From Solanum dulcamara (lineage: Eukaryota > Streptophyta > Magnoliopsida > Solanales > Solanaceae), in contig NC_077243.1 in NCBI RefSeq assembly GCF_947179165.1, forward strand, positions 53,434,001-53,498,000: a DNA stretch of 64,000 bases, written 5' to 3'. This document shows positions 35,784-47,849 of this stretch, in pieces (the stretch's first letter is position 1; each line of letters starts with the position of its first letter). The position numbers were made by a program, and so were the translations under genes. The notes under the pieces are model-generated. The model saw only the letters and a program-made list of their open reading frames with translations. It ran no database searches and was not told the DNA's origin.

Positions 35784-36088
35784 TTGCCGAGGAACGACGG
35801 CCCGATCCATGTATCATATAATAATGCCGAGGAACGACGGCCCGATCCATATATCTTATAACAATCCCGAGGTACGATGGCCCAATCCGTATATTACATA
35901 ATAATGCCGAGGTATGACGGCCCAATCCGTATAATGCATAATAATGCCAAGGTACGATGGCCCGATCCGTATAATTCATAATAATGACAAGGTATGATGG
36001 CCCAATCCGTATAATGCATAATTTGTCGTGGAACATACGACCCAATCCTTACATAGCAAAATGTGTCGAGCTACGTTCGACTAGATCC
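35784..36088 (-). repeat. ~40-bp minisatellite, eight units, in the 3' LTR of E
   Basis: Units have the form ATGCCGAGGTACGACGGCCC followed by 'aatccgtataatgcataata'. Eight can be counted, the last two diverged. The sister LTR has six (41392-41620). Two missing units explain almost exactly the 84-bp length difference between the LTRs. Confidence 0.88.
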
Positions 36089-38333
36089 ATATATATATAT
36101 ATCATGATGCATATGCATGCACGCAAAACTCTGTAACATATCAAACATCCCTTAGATATCACCATACAGTATGTTCAAGAGCCCCTAGGTATAGGAGCTT
36201 ACACATTCCAACACTATTCAACCTATAGAAGGCTTAAGGGTCGTAGTTCAACTACTTCAAGGCCCTTATCATTCAAAAGTGGGTACAAGTCACGAGTTAC
36301 ATCCAGAGTCTATAAATGGGGCTATATCCAAATCCATGTCCTATAGTACCTTTAGTCTAGTCTTTCTAAAAATAGAAAAAGACAAGCTTTACATGTACCA
36401 TTTCCTATCACATGGAAACTTTGAAATTACAGGAGTTCTAATCAGTAGGAAGTGAACAAGAGCCTTAACTCACACTCAGAGTTTTAAGAGTGGAATAAAT
36501 TCAAACTTCATATATATAATACTTACATCTAAGTCATGCCAAAAGAGAGTAAGAATAACTTTACATACACTACTTCTCAGCATATAGAAGACTTGACGAA
36601 TGGAAGCTTAACTACTTTAAGAGTCTTAACATTCAACAGTGAACACGAATTATGAATCATGAATCATGTTCAGATCTCATGAATAGAGTTACCCAAGCTT
36701 CATACACATATCACTTTGTCATATAGATCTAACACATGCCCAAAAGAAAGAACAGATAGGCTTTACATATTTATACCAAAACATGCCAAAAGAAGGAATG
36801 GCTTTACATACCTCTGGACTTTCCTTCAGGTGATCTTCATATACATATTTCGTACCTCACCCTTTATGGGGCTCGGTGAACCACTATGGAATTGTAATCT
36901 CATTTTCGTATCAAATACATCTCACTGGGAATGAGAGATAGCTTCCCACACATTACATACTGACACATAGAAGCCCTACTAGGCAATACTTAATCTTCAC
37001 AGGAACTCCAATATTGAACAGTGGATAGGGGTTATGAGGCATACTCGGAATTCTAGAATGGAATTATCCCCGCACTTCGTATACCATCCACTTAATCCTA
37101 AACATTGCCAAAAGGAAAGAAAGATAAGCTTTACATACTTATGCCAAAAACATGCCAAAAGAAAGCTTCACATACCTTGTTTGAATTGTTCCTTATCCCG
37201 CTTGCCTCGCCGTCCTTTGAACCTATTCAACATCAAGTAGTATGAATATCAACCCCTTTTACTTTCAAGCAGCCTTGGTTACATCTTAGTATTAATGGAA
37301 TCTATTTCCTTAGTCGTTTTCCCTACTAGTTCTGTTATTCGCTAAGGCGTCGATGAAAATTGGGCAGCACCTCCCCTATAATATGCCCTATACAAATTTC
37401 CAATTTGGTCACTAAGACCTACAAACAACAAACAACAACAACCTGCAGCAATTCACACCAACAATATACAACATAAACTCCAAACGACTTATTCAAAAAT
37501 GCGGTAGCACAATAGGGCGTCTAGCCTTTATTTTGTAACGCCCTTCATTATACTCACCGAGGGGTCGTGTGGATTCAACCATCATCACCCTAAACCATAT
37601 TATAACATATTTAGGACCTGCAAAAACACATCAAACCCCTGCAGCAGAACCTCACACGAACAACACTATCCTTCGACGATAATTTAACTATAGCGATTCC
37701 AATTTAGTTTATTTCGAACGTCGAGCATTTCTACGACATTCTTAAAATTCCAGTAGCATACAAGGGGTGTCATAGACCATATAACAATACCATAAACTCT
37801 AATTTAAAAGGAAAGGCCTTACCTTACGTTAAACTTGTCAAACTCGCCAAAAATATCCAAGATGTGAAATCTGGACAGCCCACTGTCTTATATTGTCGCT
37901 TAGTTTCGGAGGGGTAATTGAGGGAAACAGGATTTGTAGCCTCAATTAAAGTTATAGATATGTGTATCAAGGTCTCAAAAAAATTTGAATTACCCCTACA
38001 GCAATTTTTTACGAAAATATATGACCAAAATACTCACAGCTGTCCGTGTAGGATTTCCAAAACACAATTTGGGCAGTAGTTCCCCCGTGCATCACCACCA
38101 TTTGTCGAGGGGATAAAAGCAAAAATGGGTTGTAGAGTCTAAATGAAAGTTATATACCTATGTAATATATTTCCAAAACATCTTGAATCACTTAAAACGA
38201 AGCCTTACACAAGGAGTTATACTCATTTTACTAACAGCAGTGTTTGTCCAAACCATGGCTGCCTTTGCTTTCTTCTCCACGTTTTTCTCTCTATTTTTGT
38301 TCAAGGTTTTGGCTAAAAATGACTTAATAGTCA

Positions 38334-38545
38334 TCCATAAATATATATATATATTTTTGGAGAATGAAACAGGTCATCCCCTAAGGGTGTGACAACACGT
38401 GTCACACCCTTAGGCAGCCACCTCAATTATGCAACCAATCCATGGTTGCCATGTGGCAGGTGGGGTTCCACCCCATGGTGTGTCACCTGCTTCCACATGT
38501 CACTTTCCTGATCTTCCATGTGTACCTATCACGTGCTGCCATGTG
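38334..38545 (-). promoter_or_regulatory. LTR promoter zone of element E
   Basis: In minus-strand order: several CACGTG/CATGTG words (38397-38545, including ACACGTGTCAC at 38394-38404), then an alternating TA run near 38340-38355 as a TATA candidate. The same order recurs in A, K and the sister LTR. Regulation by stress or light factors is inferred from motif identity only. Confidence 0.45.
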
Positions 38546-38546
38546 T

Positions 38547-38569
38547 CAAGTAGGTGAGTCACCTACTTG
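38547..38569. promoter_or_regulatory. Perfect palindrome with GCN4-like core
   Basis: Arms CAAGTAGGTGA and TCACCTACTTG (11 bp, perfect) surround one central G. The middle reads TGAGTCA, the GCN4/AP-1-type bZIP site. The same sequence is in the sister LTR at about 44070-44092. In the A family the core is GATGC instead. Confidence 0.8.
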
Positions 38570-38950
38570 CTTCAAGTAGATGCGTCATTTCCTTATTTCT
38601 CTTCCGTGGATTCGTAATTTCGTCGCACTTTAAGAGCCTATGTATTCCTTGCTACTTAGTCTCAACATGCACTTGAGTAGTTTAAGTACGTAAGACCTCC
38701 AAGTTGGTAGCTTACGCGAGTCAATCGAGTCCTACGTCTCATTTCTCGGCCTCCAACTCCTTTCAAATTTTAATAACCCTATTTCTAATCTTCCTTATTA
38801 TGAAGCATTTCGTTCTCCTTTCCTTGGAGTTATCTAATAGCATTATTAACTATCCGACTCACATAACGACTTTTAAGAACCTTAAGAGCCTTCCCAGTAA
38901 CTTGAGAAGCTTAAGAAGCATTCTAAGGTACCAAAGTACGGGGTGTAACA

Positions 38951-38965
38951 TCCTCCCCCCTTTAG
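38951..38965 (-). other. Polypurine tract of element E
   Basis: Minus strand CTAAAGGGGGGAGGA lies directly before the TGTTACACCCCG start of the 3' LTR. It is well preserved. Confidence 0.85.
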
Positions 38966-40617
38966 AACATTCATCCCCGAATGTTAACTAGACTCATAAG
39001 GTCTTACGAGTGCTTCAGGATTCTTCTGTACTGGCTGCCGTTCATAGGCCTTGTATGAACTCATATGGTCTATTTAAGAAGGTAGATTACCTGTAGGCAT
39101 AGGGAACAAGTGATATTTCTTTTCCATTACTTCTTTCCAGTTTCGTTACCATACATCATATTCCACCCTTTACACGAACATGTGTAGGAGCTTAAAATAG
39201 CCCGAAAGATGCTTTAGCATCACCATACTAGTCTGTACGTAAACCTGTATCATTTCTTACTTCCTTCCTCTACTTACCCTTGAGTTTCCTCATATTCCAA
39301 TATAGGAGAGATCTCTCATCCTTTCCATTTTTTGCTGCTTGTGCACCACAATATTAGTAGTCGATAACTTTGTTACCAACATCTTACCTTCAGTCGAGTA
39401 TAGCCTGGCTATTCCTTATAGTATGTTTAAGTTCTCATCGTAATTCTCTTGTTGTATTCATCCCCTTTGTATGCACCTATTCTTTGATGTTATACTATTC
39501 AAGTCCTTATTATTAATTCTCCATACTGTCTCCGGTATCATGGCTTTTATTCATTTATTGCTGGCCTTTAGATCTTGTTAACTCGTGCCAGTATGGGATC
39601 TCACTTGAAGCCACTTCCCCCCTTTAGGGTGTACCCATGTCACTATCTGTTGTGTTCTACCTTACGCCCTTATTTCCAATTTTCCAATACGTATGATTCT
39701 TTTCCAACACATTCATTATACTGCACCATATCTATGCCTTTCTTTATATCTTTCATACCTTTGGTTGCCTAGGTACGACAACTTAACACAATCATGAGGT
39801 GCTAATTCAGTCTAATTATGGGTACTTGAGTCACGTAGCAATTTATTCGAAGCCACTTTCTCACAAGGCTTTACTTATTTTCATAACTATCCTCATTATA
39901 TTCACATCATATCCTGTTCGCATTCTACCCCATAGTATAACACTTCTTAACCTTTTTCACGATTATTACCGTGGGTTACTTACCTTTCTTAGTTAGTCTT
40001 ATCCTTAATATATCGTTCTATCCAGAACTACCAGTCTTTCCTAAATCATTTTCCTTTTATTTCAAGGAAAATTTGGGCAGAGTTTCCTCTGTATTTCTTA
40101 CTATCTCAACACCTGCACACAGAAAATACCAACAATGCCTCACAGGGGCAACACGCATAAAGATACATATATACGTATCATATCACGTCATATCGCAGCC
40201 TCTCAAGGCGCCAATATCAACAATAGTATTAACTGATGGACTTACCTCATATGTCCAACTCGAACTTCACCTGTTTAGACTTTCCGTCTACTTTTTCTTT
40301 CAATTTTCAACTTTACATGTCAACCGTAATTCAATACCTTACCTGGCACCTACCATTCATTCCTTGCTTACCTGCACGCTATGTAACTTCTAATATCGTC
40401 AATAACCTTCTTATAATAATGTTGTCCTTCTACTGAAATCATAAGTTAGTATGAGGAATTTCATTCCCTACGACTCATCTCTATCGCACGATCGTAGATA
40501 TGAAAGAAAGGTAATATCCTAAATGTCCTGTAGCCTCTTGTCTATAGATATGGGGCACAACACACCGATAAACAAGACTCTACTAGAAACGGTCTGTAGA
40601 CACTCCAAGGACAAACT
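38966..40617 (-). other. Internal region of element E, no gene
   Basis: On the minus strand the first ~150 bp after the primer-binding site match the untranslated leader of element A (17384-17530): 'tgtctacagaccg', 'tagtagagtcttgttta', 'ggctacaggacatttaggatatt'. The rest (about 1.45 kb) is purine-rich on the minus strand, has frequent stops, and shows no zinc knuckle, DD or DDE motif. A second tract resembling the polypurine tract lies at 39612-39626. Confidence 0.75.
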
Positions 40618-40629
40618 GCTCTGATAGCA
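40618..40629 (-). other. Primer-binding site of element E
   Basis: Minus strand TGCTATCAGAGC, one change from TGGTATCAGAGC, lies four bases beyond the 5' LTR end at 40634. The same spacing is seen in element A. Confidence 0.82.
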
Positions 40630-40633
40630 CTTC

Positions 40634-43600
40634 TGTCACGACCCAACCCCGTAAGTCGTGACTGGGGTCCGACCTGAACCCCCATTTACGTATTTGTTGC
40701 TTTAGTCAAATTGAACTATAAGCGAAACGATACTGCTCATAAAAACCCCAATGAGTTAAAACTTTTTTGTGTACTTATGACCTCTTTCATTCATATCATA
40801 TCATGGAAGAGAATGCAAGCCGACAAGGCCTCCATAACGTAAAAACATTTACAATGTGCCGTAAAGGCACAGCTGAAATAAACTCATAAACAACCCACAC
40901 ATACATGTCTACAGACCTCTAAGAATAGGAACGACAACATATGGCGGGACAGGGCCCCCGCCGTACCCCTGTGTAACCATATATATACATCGGTGGTTTG
41001 GTATCAAAACTTGGCTCCGAATCAATGGAGCTCCTTCTAAACTTGCTGAGTGGAATCCTGAGCTGGTGGACTCCCAAAATCTGTATGGTACCTGCGGGCA
41101 TAAAACGCAGCCCCCCAAAGAAAGGGGGGTCAGTACGATACATGTACTGAGTATATAAGCGTAACATAACTTGAGATAACAACTGAAACAGGGATGCAGG
41201 AAACCAAGTATAGCATTTAATAGGGTACTGTACCTGCATCTCATAAAATAAAGTCATGTATACCATTATCACGTACCGTATCCGGCCTACTCGGAGACCC
41301 GGTGTTACAAACACATCATCTATCATGATAGGTATATATATTCCATTAACGTTGTAGAACGTACACTCCGATCCCTGTTTATAGAAAGTGCATGCCGAGG
41401 AACGACGGCCCGATCCATGTATTATATAATAATGCCGAGGAACGACAGCCCGATCCGTATATCTTATAACAATCCCGAGGTACGATGGCCCGATCCGTAT
41501 ATTGCATAATAATGCCGAGGTACGACGGACCAATCCGTATAATGCATAATCTGTTGTGGAACGTATGACCCGATCCTTACATAGCAAAATATGTCGAGGT
41601 ACGTTCGACCTGATCCATATATATATATATCATAATGCATATACATGCTTGCAAAACTCTGTAACATATCAAACATCCCTTAGATATCACCATACAGCAT
41701 GTTCAAGAGCCCCTAGGTCTAGGAGCTTACACATTCCAACACTATTCAACCTATAGAAGGCTTAAGGGTCGTAGTTCAACTACTTCAAGGCCCTTATCAT
41801 TCAAAAGTGGGTACAAGTCACGAGTTACATCCATAGCCTATAAATGGGGCTATATCCAAATCCATGTCCTATAGTACCTTTAGTCTAGTCTTTCTAAAAG
41901 TAGAAAAAGACAAGCTTTACATGTACCATTTCCTATCACATGGAAACTTTGAAATTACAGGAGTTCTAATCAGTAGGAAGTGAACAAGAGCCTTAACTCA
42001 CACTCAGAGTTTTAAGAGTGGAATAAATTCAAACTTCATATATATAATACTTACATCTAAGTCATGCCAAAAGAGAGTAAGAATAACTTTACATACACTA
42101 CTTCTCAGCATATAGAAGACTTGACGAATGGAAGCTTAACTACTTTAAGAGTCTTAACATTCAACAGTGAACACAAATTATGAATCATGAATCATGTTCA
42201 GAGCTCATGAATAGAGTTACCCAAGCTTCATACACATATCACTTTTTCATATAGATCTAACACATGCCCAAAAGAAAGAGCAGATAGGCTTTACATATTT
42301 ATACCAAAACATGCCAAAAGAAGGAATGGCTTTACATACCTCTAGACTTTCCTTCAGGTGATCTTCATATACATATTTCGTACCCGGCCCTTCATGGGGC
42401 TCGGTGAACCACTATGGAATTGTAATCTCATTTTTTTATCAAATACATCTCACTGGGAATGAGAGATAGCTTCCCACACATTACATTCTGACACATAGAA
42501 GCCCTACTAGGCAATACTTAATCTTCACAGGAACTCCAATATTGAACAGTGGATAGGGGTTACGAGGCATACTCGGAATTCTAGAATGGAATTATCCCCG
42601 AACTTAGTATACCATCCACTTAAGCCTAAACATTGCCAAAAGGAAAGAAAGATAAGCTTTACATACTTATGCCAAAAACATGCCAAAAGAAAGCTTCACA
42701 TACCTTGTCTGAATTATTCCTTATCCCGCTTGCCTCGCTGTCCTTTGAACCTATTCAACATCAAAGTAGTATGAATATCAACCGCTTTTACTTTCCAGCA
42801 GCCTAGGTTACATCTTAGTATTAATGGAATCTATTTCCTTAGTCGTTTTCCCGACTAGTTCTGTTATTCGCTAAGGCGTCAACGAAAATTGGGCAGCACC
42901 TCCCCTATAATGTGCCCTATCCAAATTTCCAATTTGGTCCCTAAGACCTACAGACAACCAACAACAACAACCTACATCAATTCACACCAACAATATACAA
43001 TATAAACTTCGAACGACTTATTCAAAAATGCGGTAGCACAATAGGGCGTCTAGCCTTTATTTTGTAACGCCCTTCATTATACGCAATGAGGGGTCGCATG
43101 GATTCAACCAGCAGCACCCTAAACCACATTAGAACATATTTAGTCCCTGCAACAACACATCAAACCCCAGCATCAGCACCTCACACGAACAACACTATCC
43201 TTCGACGACAATTTAACTATAGCGATTCCAATATAGTTTATTTCGAACGTCGAGCATTTCTACGACATTCTTAAAATTGCAGTAGCATAAAAGGGGTGTA
43301 ATAGACCATATAACAATACATAAACTCCAATTTAAAAGTAAAGGCCTTACCTTACGTTAAACTTGTCAAACTTGCAAAAACTATCCAAGATGTGAAATCT
43401 GGACAGCCCACTGTCTTATATTGTCGCTTAGTTTCGGAGGGGTAATTGAGCGAAACAGGATTTGTGGCCTCAATGAAAGTTATAGAAATGTGTATCAAGG
43501 TCGCAAAAAATTTTGAATTACCCCTACAGCAATTTTTTACGAAAATATATGACCAAAATACTCGCAGATGTCCGTGTAGGATTTCCAAAACACAATCTGG

Positions 43601-44474
43601 GCAGCAGCTCCCCCATGCTTCACCACCATTTTTCGAGGGGAGAAAAGCAAAACTGCGTTGTAGAGTCTAAATGAAAGTTATAGCCCTATGAAATATATTT
43701 CCAAAACATCTTGAATCACCTAAAACGAAGCCTTACACAAGGAGTTATACTCATTGTACTAACAGTAGTGTTTGTCCAAACCATGGCTGCCTTTGCTTTC
43801 TTCTCCACGTTTTTCTCTCTATTATTGTTCAAGGTTTTGGCTAAAAAGGACTTAATAGTCATCCATACATAGATATATATCTTTTTGGAGAGTGACACAT
43901 GTTATCCCCTAAGGGTGACATGTGTCACACCCTTAGGCAGCCACCTCAATTATACAACCAATCCATGGTTGCCATGTGGCAGGTGGGGGGTCCACCCCAT
44001 GGTGTGTCACCTGCTGCCACGTGTCACTTTCCTGAGCTGCCATGTGTACCTATCACGTGATGCCATGTGTCAAGTAGGTGAGTCACCTACTTGCTTCAAG
44101 TAGGTGCGTCGTTTCCTTATTTCTCTTCCGTGGGTTCGTAATTTCGTCGCACTTTAAGAGCCTATGTATTCCTTGCTACTTAGTCTCAACACGCACTAGA
44201 GTAGCTTAAGTATGTAAAACCTCCAAGTTGGTAGCTTACGCGAGTCAATCGAGTCCTACGTCTCATTTCTCGGCCTCCAACTCCTTTCAAATTTTTATAA
44301 CCCTATTTCCAATCTTCCTTATTATGAAGCATTTCGTTCTCCTTTCCTTGGAGTTATCTGATAGCATTATTACCTATCTGACTCACATAACGACTTTTAA
44401 GAACCTTAAGAGCCTTCCCAAAAACTTGAGAAGCTTAAGAAGCATTCTATGGTACCAAAGTACGGGGTGTAACA
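40634..44474 (-). repeat. Element E 5' LTR
   Basis: Plus-strand edges are TGTCACGACCCAACCCCG and GGGGTGTAACA, followed by the ATGAG flank. It is very close to the 3' LTR over long stretches (for example 41660-42540 against 36120-37020). A 222-codon open frame at 40919-41587 on the minus strand crosses the minisatellite and is interrupted in the sister LTR, so I do not call it a gene. Confidence 0.9.
41392..41620 (-). repeat. ~40-bp minisatellite, six units, in the 5' LTR of E
   Basis: Same unit as 35784-36088 with two units fewer, and flanking units align one to one. Confidence 0.88.
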
Positions 44475-44700
44475 ATGAGCCTCGCTAAGAATCAGCTAGA
44501 TCAAACCCCCAACTCTTAGAACACACAATTGGCCAGAAAATCATGAGTCAACCGAGTCAGCAAGGTTGTAATGTAGAAAATCCCTCAATAAAGCATACGT
44601 AATAACTCACTAATCCAACCAAGCTATGAACTTCAGTAATAGAAGTAGGTTGTTCCAATCTCAAATAGCTTAATCTTCGCCGGATCAACCATAATTTTCA
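44475..44700 (-). pseudogene. Reverse transcriptase end joined to integrase start (element D)
   Basis: From 44700 down, the minus strand reads IMVDPAKIK, the motif near the end of gypsy reverse transcriptase, then degenerate VGL..YY-type text and LLTRLTHDFL. It then passes directly to LCVLRVGGL and a LILSEA-type stretch that belongs to the start of integrase. RNase H is missing between them, an internal deletion older than or independent of element E. The reading stops at the E insertion and resumes at 35025. At 44700 the RT is cut by element C. Confidence 0.78.
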
Positions 44701-46022
44701 TGATGCAACTAAACCCTAGGTGCGACACGGCGATTAGAATCCCAAGGGACCCCAACCAAGCCTCTTAGCATATCATTCACGAGCATATATAAGGTAAATA
44801 ACCAAATAAGCTAAAGCACAATATCAATATAGGGTATAAGCCTCAAAATTTGAAATGAAAGATAACATAGACTTTAAACATCCAACATGCCTCTACAAAC
44901 TCGATAGGGGCATAAGACTAGCCTCCAACTCACCCTTGAATACATAAGTGAATGAAATAGTCAAATGATGCAAATGGAAATAAAGTGTCATGTCTTCAAA
45001 ATATGAGGACTAACCACCAATACAAATGTAATAACCTCTAATAATGAACGAGAGCATGAGTGTGATCATCGGATCCTATATTATGATATAATGTAAGAAA
45101 AAAGTATGTGTTACTAAATAGAATGCACTAAGTATGTGAAAAGTACGCATGAACAGTAAACATTTAACATAAGCAATATGAATCATGGGATGCAACACCA
45201 ATATTTTAAAACATAAAAAAAATCAAGAAAGCATTAAAATATCATAATCATTATCCAATGCATCAAAACATCATCATCATGAGAACTTTATAAGTTTTCT
45301 TTAACTGGTGTGGTATAGGATCTTAACCGACACTTAAGACGATGGAAGTTATTACATAGAATCCGATGATCCCCATATCTAGACAGGGGAGGCTATCTTG
45401 TTAGGGCATACTTCATCATGTTAATAACTTCAACTTTTATACGTAGATCCACTAGATTCGACATATTGGCATCTTTAAACCTACGCGGGAAATGTAGTTA
45501 GGGACTAAAGGTTGCTAGTAGGATTCTGCTGGCACCTTAAATTCCTCTCGGTATGAAATATTTATCCCAACAGAACTTTCATGAAAACATAATCAACATT
45601 ATTAGGAAAGATAATAATAGATATCAATCAATCTTTATAAAATAGCATAATAGTAGCTAATCTATCATCATCATGGTAAAATCACAAGAATAACTCATTA
45701 ACTAGCTTGATTCATAAAGAATTTGTGTGTTGGTGAGAATTTTTCTTTCACCTCTTTAACATGATTGTGCAAGAATTGTCCTTATGGGACTCAAAGAGGC
45801 ATGAATAGAATAGGAAACAAATATAGCAGACCAATATGAATGCATAATATCTCAAAAATGCATAAGACATGAAATCATCAATTTCAATCTAAAATATGAA
45901 TTTGAAACTCATTTCATGAACATCAATGCATATGCAAATATGAGAATGACTGAAATACATGATTTAAGCTGAATGGATCATGAACGAACTAAGTACCTCA
46001 AATAGGCATAGAAAAAAAGAGA
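44701..46022 (-). repeat. Element C 3' LTR, start missing
   Basis: Plus-strand edge TGATGCAACTAAACCCTAGG (changed TGTCACGACC...). It is co-linear with 51114-51830 and then 54000-54340: 'gattagaatcccaag.gacccc', 'aagcctctta.catatcatt', 'gggaggctatc' and 'gtagttagggactaaa'. It ends abruptly against the pol tail near 46022. Confidence 0.8.
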
Positions 46023-47743
46023 GGAGGATATCGTGACATCAATGGTTTCAGCTTCCCATGTAGAACCCTCAACTTCTTGGGCTCATCGTGACATCATATC
46101 AGTTTTGGCTTCCCATGTAGCACCCTCAACCTCTTGGTTCCTCCATAACACCTTGACGGAACCTATTTCCTTGTTCCTCAACTTCCTAACTTGCCGGTCT
46201 AGAATCTCAACAAGAACTTTCTCATAAGAGAGACTCAGATTCATATCAATGTTTTCCAATGGCACAATAAAACTAGTATCACCAACAAACTTCCTCAACA
46301 AAGACATATGAAACACTAGATGTACCGATGCCAAGTCTGAAGGCAAATTCAACTCATAAGCCACTTTGTCAATCCGTCTCAAAATATGATATGGACCAAC
46401 ATAATGGGGACTTATTTTCCTGTTCTTAGAAAATGCATCACACCCTTCACGGATGAAATTTTCAAGTAAACCTAATCATTAACCTCAAACTCAAATTCTC
46501 TTCTTCTTACATCCGAATAGGACTTTTGTCCACTTTGGACTGTCTTCAATCATTCTCTAATAAACCTCACCTTCTTCATATATTCACGTACCAACTTGAA
46601 TCCTATCAAAGAAACTTCACCAATCTCAAACTAACCGATAGGAGACCTACACCTCCTACAATATAAGGCCTCAAATAGAGCCATTTGAATGTTGGAATGA
46701 TAATTGTTGTTATAAAAAACTCTATCAATGACAAATGATCATCCCAATAACCTTTAAAATCAATCACACAAGCTCTCAATGTGTCCTTTAAAGTTTGAAT
46801 AGTACACTCGGCCTGTCTGTTTATTTGTGGGTGAAAAGTTGTACTAAGCTTCAGTTGGATACCAAGACCTTTTTGGAAAGATCTCCAGAATTTTGATGTA
46901 AACTGAATACCTCAATCCAAAATGATAGACAATGGTACACCATGAATCTTAACTAACTTTTGGATATACAACTTAGCATAGTTCTCGGCTGAAGTCTTAA
47001 CTGGAAGAAAATGAGCTGACTTAGTCATTCGATCAATAACCATCCATATAGAATCATATTGCCTATGAGTATGAGTTAAATCTATAGTAAAGTCCATATT
47101 TAAGGCTTCCCACTTCCAAGTAGGAATCTCAATATCTTGAGCCAAAACTCTTAGTTTTTTATGTTCAACCTTCACTTGTTGAAAATTCGGACACTTAGCC
47201 ACAAACCCCGCAATATCCCTATTCATGTCATTCCACTAATACACTTTCCTCAAATCATGATACATCTTTATGGAATCCGAATAATAGAATACCGTAAACT
47301 ATGAGCCTCAAACAATATCATTTCCCTCAAGCAATCTATATCGAAAACACATAATCGGCCTTGATATCTCAAAACACCATCTCCCCCTTGGGAGAAAACC
47401 TCAATGGCATTTTTGGAAACTACCTTCTTCAACTCAAACAATGTAGGATGACTATTTTTCTTGGCCTTAACATTTGCCATAAGAGTCTATTGGGAACCAT
47501 TTTGCATAATAACAACACCATTATCGGAGTCAACCAATCAAACACCTAAATGAGCCAATTGATGAACATCTCAAACTAGCTCTTTCTTCGCATCATCAAT
47601 ATGGGCGACATTGTTCATGGACAATCTACTAAGAGTATAGACAACAATATTTGCCTTTCTCGAATTGTATAGCATACTTATGTCATAATCCTTCAATAAT
47701 TCAAGCCATCTTCTTTGTCGAAGATTCAAGTTTTTAAGTTAAT
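46023..47743 (-). pseudogene. RNase H end, integrase and chromodomain of element C
   Basis: Minus-strand reading: LNLRQRRWLELLKDYD (end of RNase H, near 47680-47730), then MANVKAKKN and QGGDGVLRYQGRLCV, the zinc-finger region (SLRYSI, then KCPNFQQVKVEHK with one Cys changed), and the core with NMDF near 47095, WMVIDRMTKSAHFLPV and a PLSIILD stretch near 46925. After a stop, FHPQ and QAECTIQTL give the third acidic residue near 46810. The C-terminus has VAYELNLP, VFHMSLLRKFVGD, LDRQVRKLRNKE and VKVLWRNQEVEGATWEAK. Several stops and shifts break it. The tail contains a 55-bp tandem duplication. Confidence 0.88.
46031..46144 (-). repeat. 55-bp tandem duplication at the pol tail of C
   Basis: Units start TCGTGACATC at 46031 and 46086. 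Each encodes on the minus strand a version of EVEGATWEAE, so the chromodomain end is present twice. Confidence 0.8.
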
Positions 47744-47849
47744 ACATATAGAAAAGAAGGCTAGTATATAGGCTCATTATTATTCCGTATTATTAGGCGC
47801 ATTAGCACACTATAATTTCTTATGCTCTGACTTCTGTTATTATCTTTCA

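Larger units (their letters stand above)
35026..38950 (-). repeat. Element E 3' LTR
   Basis: Plus-strand edges are TGTCATGACCTAACCCCG and GGGGTGTAACA. It is co-linear with 40634-44474. Landmarks are the G-rich CAGCCCCCCAAAG motif near 35501, the minisatellite at 35784-36088, the 'catgccaaaagaaag' units near 36535-37170, the CACGTG cluster near 38397-38545, and the palindrome at 38547-38569. The long chance frames near 35301-36045 run through the minisatellite and are broken relative to the sister LTR. Confidence 0.9.
35026..44474 (-). mobile_element. LARD-like non-coding LTR element E
   Basis: LTRs of 3925 bp (35026-38950) and 3841 bp (40634-44474) flank only 1.68 kb of internal sequence. 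It is bounded by a primer-binding site (40618-40629) and a polypurine tract (38951-38965), both intact in position. Flanks ATAAG (35021-35025) and ATGAG (44475-44479) agree at four of five bases, and they cut the integrase of D at one codon. No gag or pol motif is found inside. Long LTRs plus a gene-free interior fit the LARD type of non-autonomous element. The LTR pair shows few differences by eye, fewer than any other pair in the window, so this is probably the latest large insertion. Confidence 0.88.

Noticed and set aside
35301..36045. Overlapping minus-strand frames of 87-141 codons
   Set aside because: Same LTR region in the other copy. The frames exist only because the 40-bp repeat happens to lack stops in one phase.
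35784..36088. Evenly spaced 40-bp repeats as a CRISPR array
   Set aside because: The units are contiguous without unique spacers, recur in LTRs, and the DNA is plant.
40919..41587. 222-codon open frame on the minus strand
   Set aside because: It lies wholly in the E LTR, crosses a tandem repeat, has no domain, and is broken in the nearly identical sister LTR.
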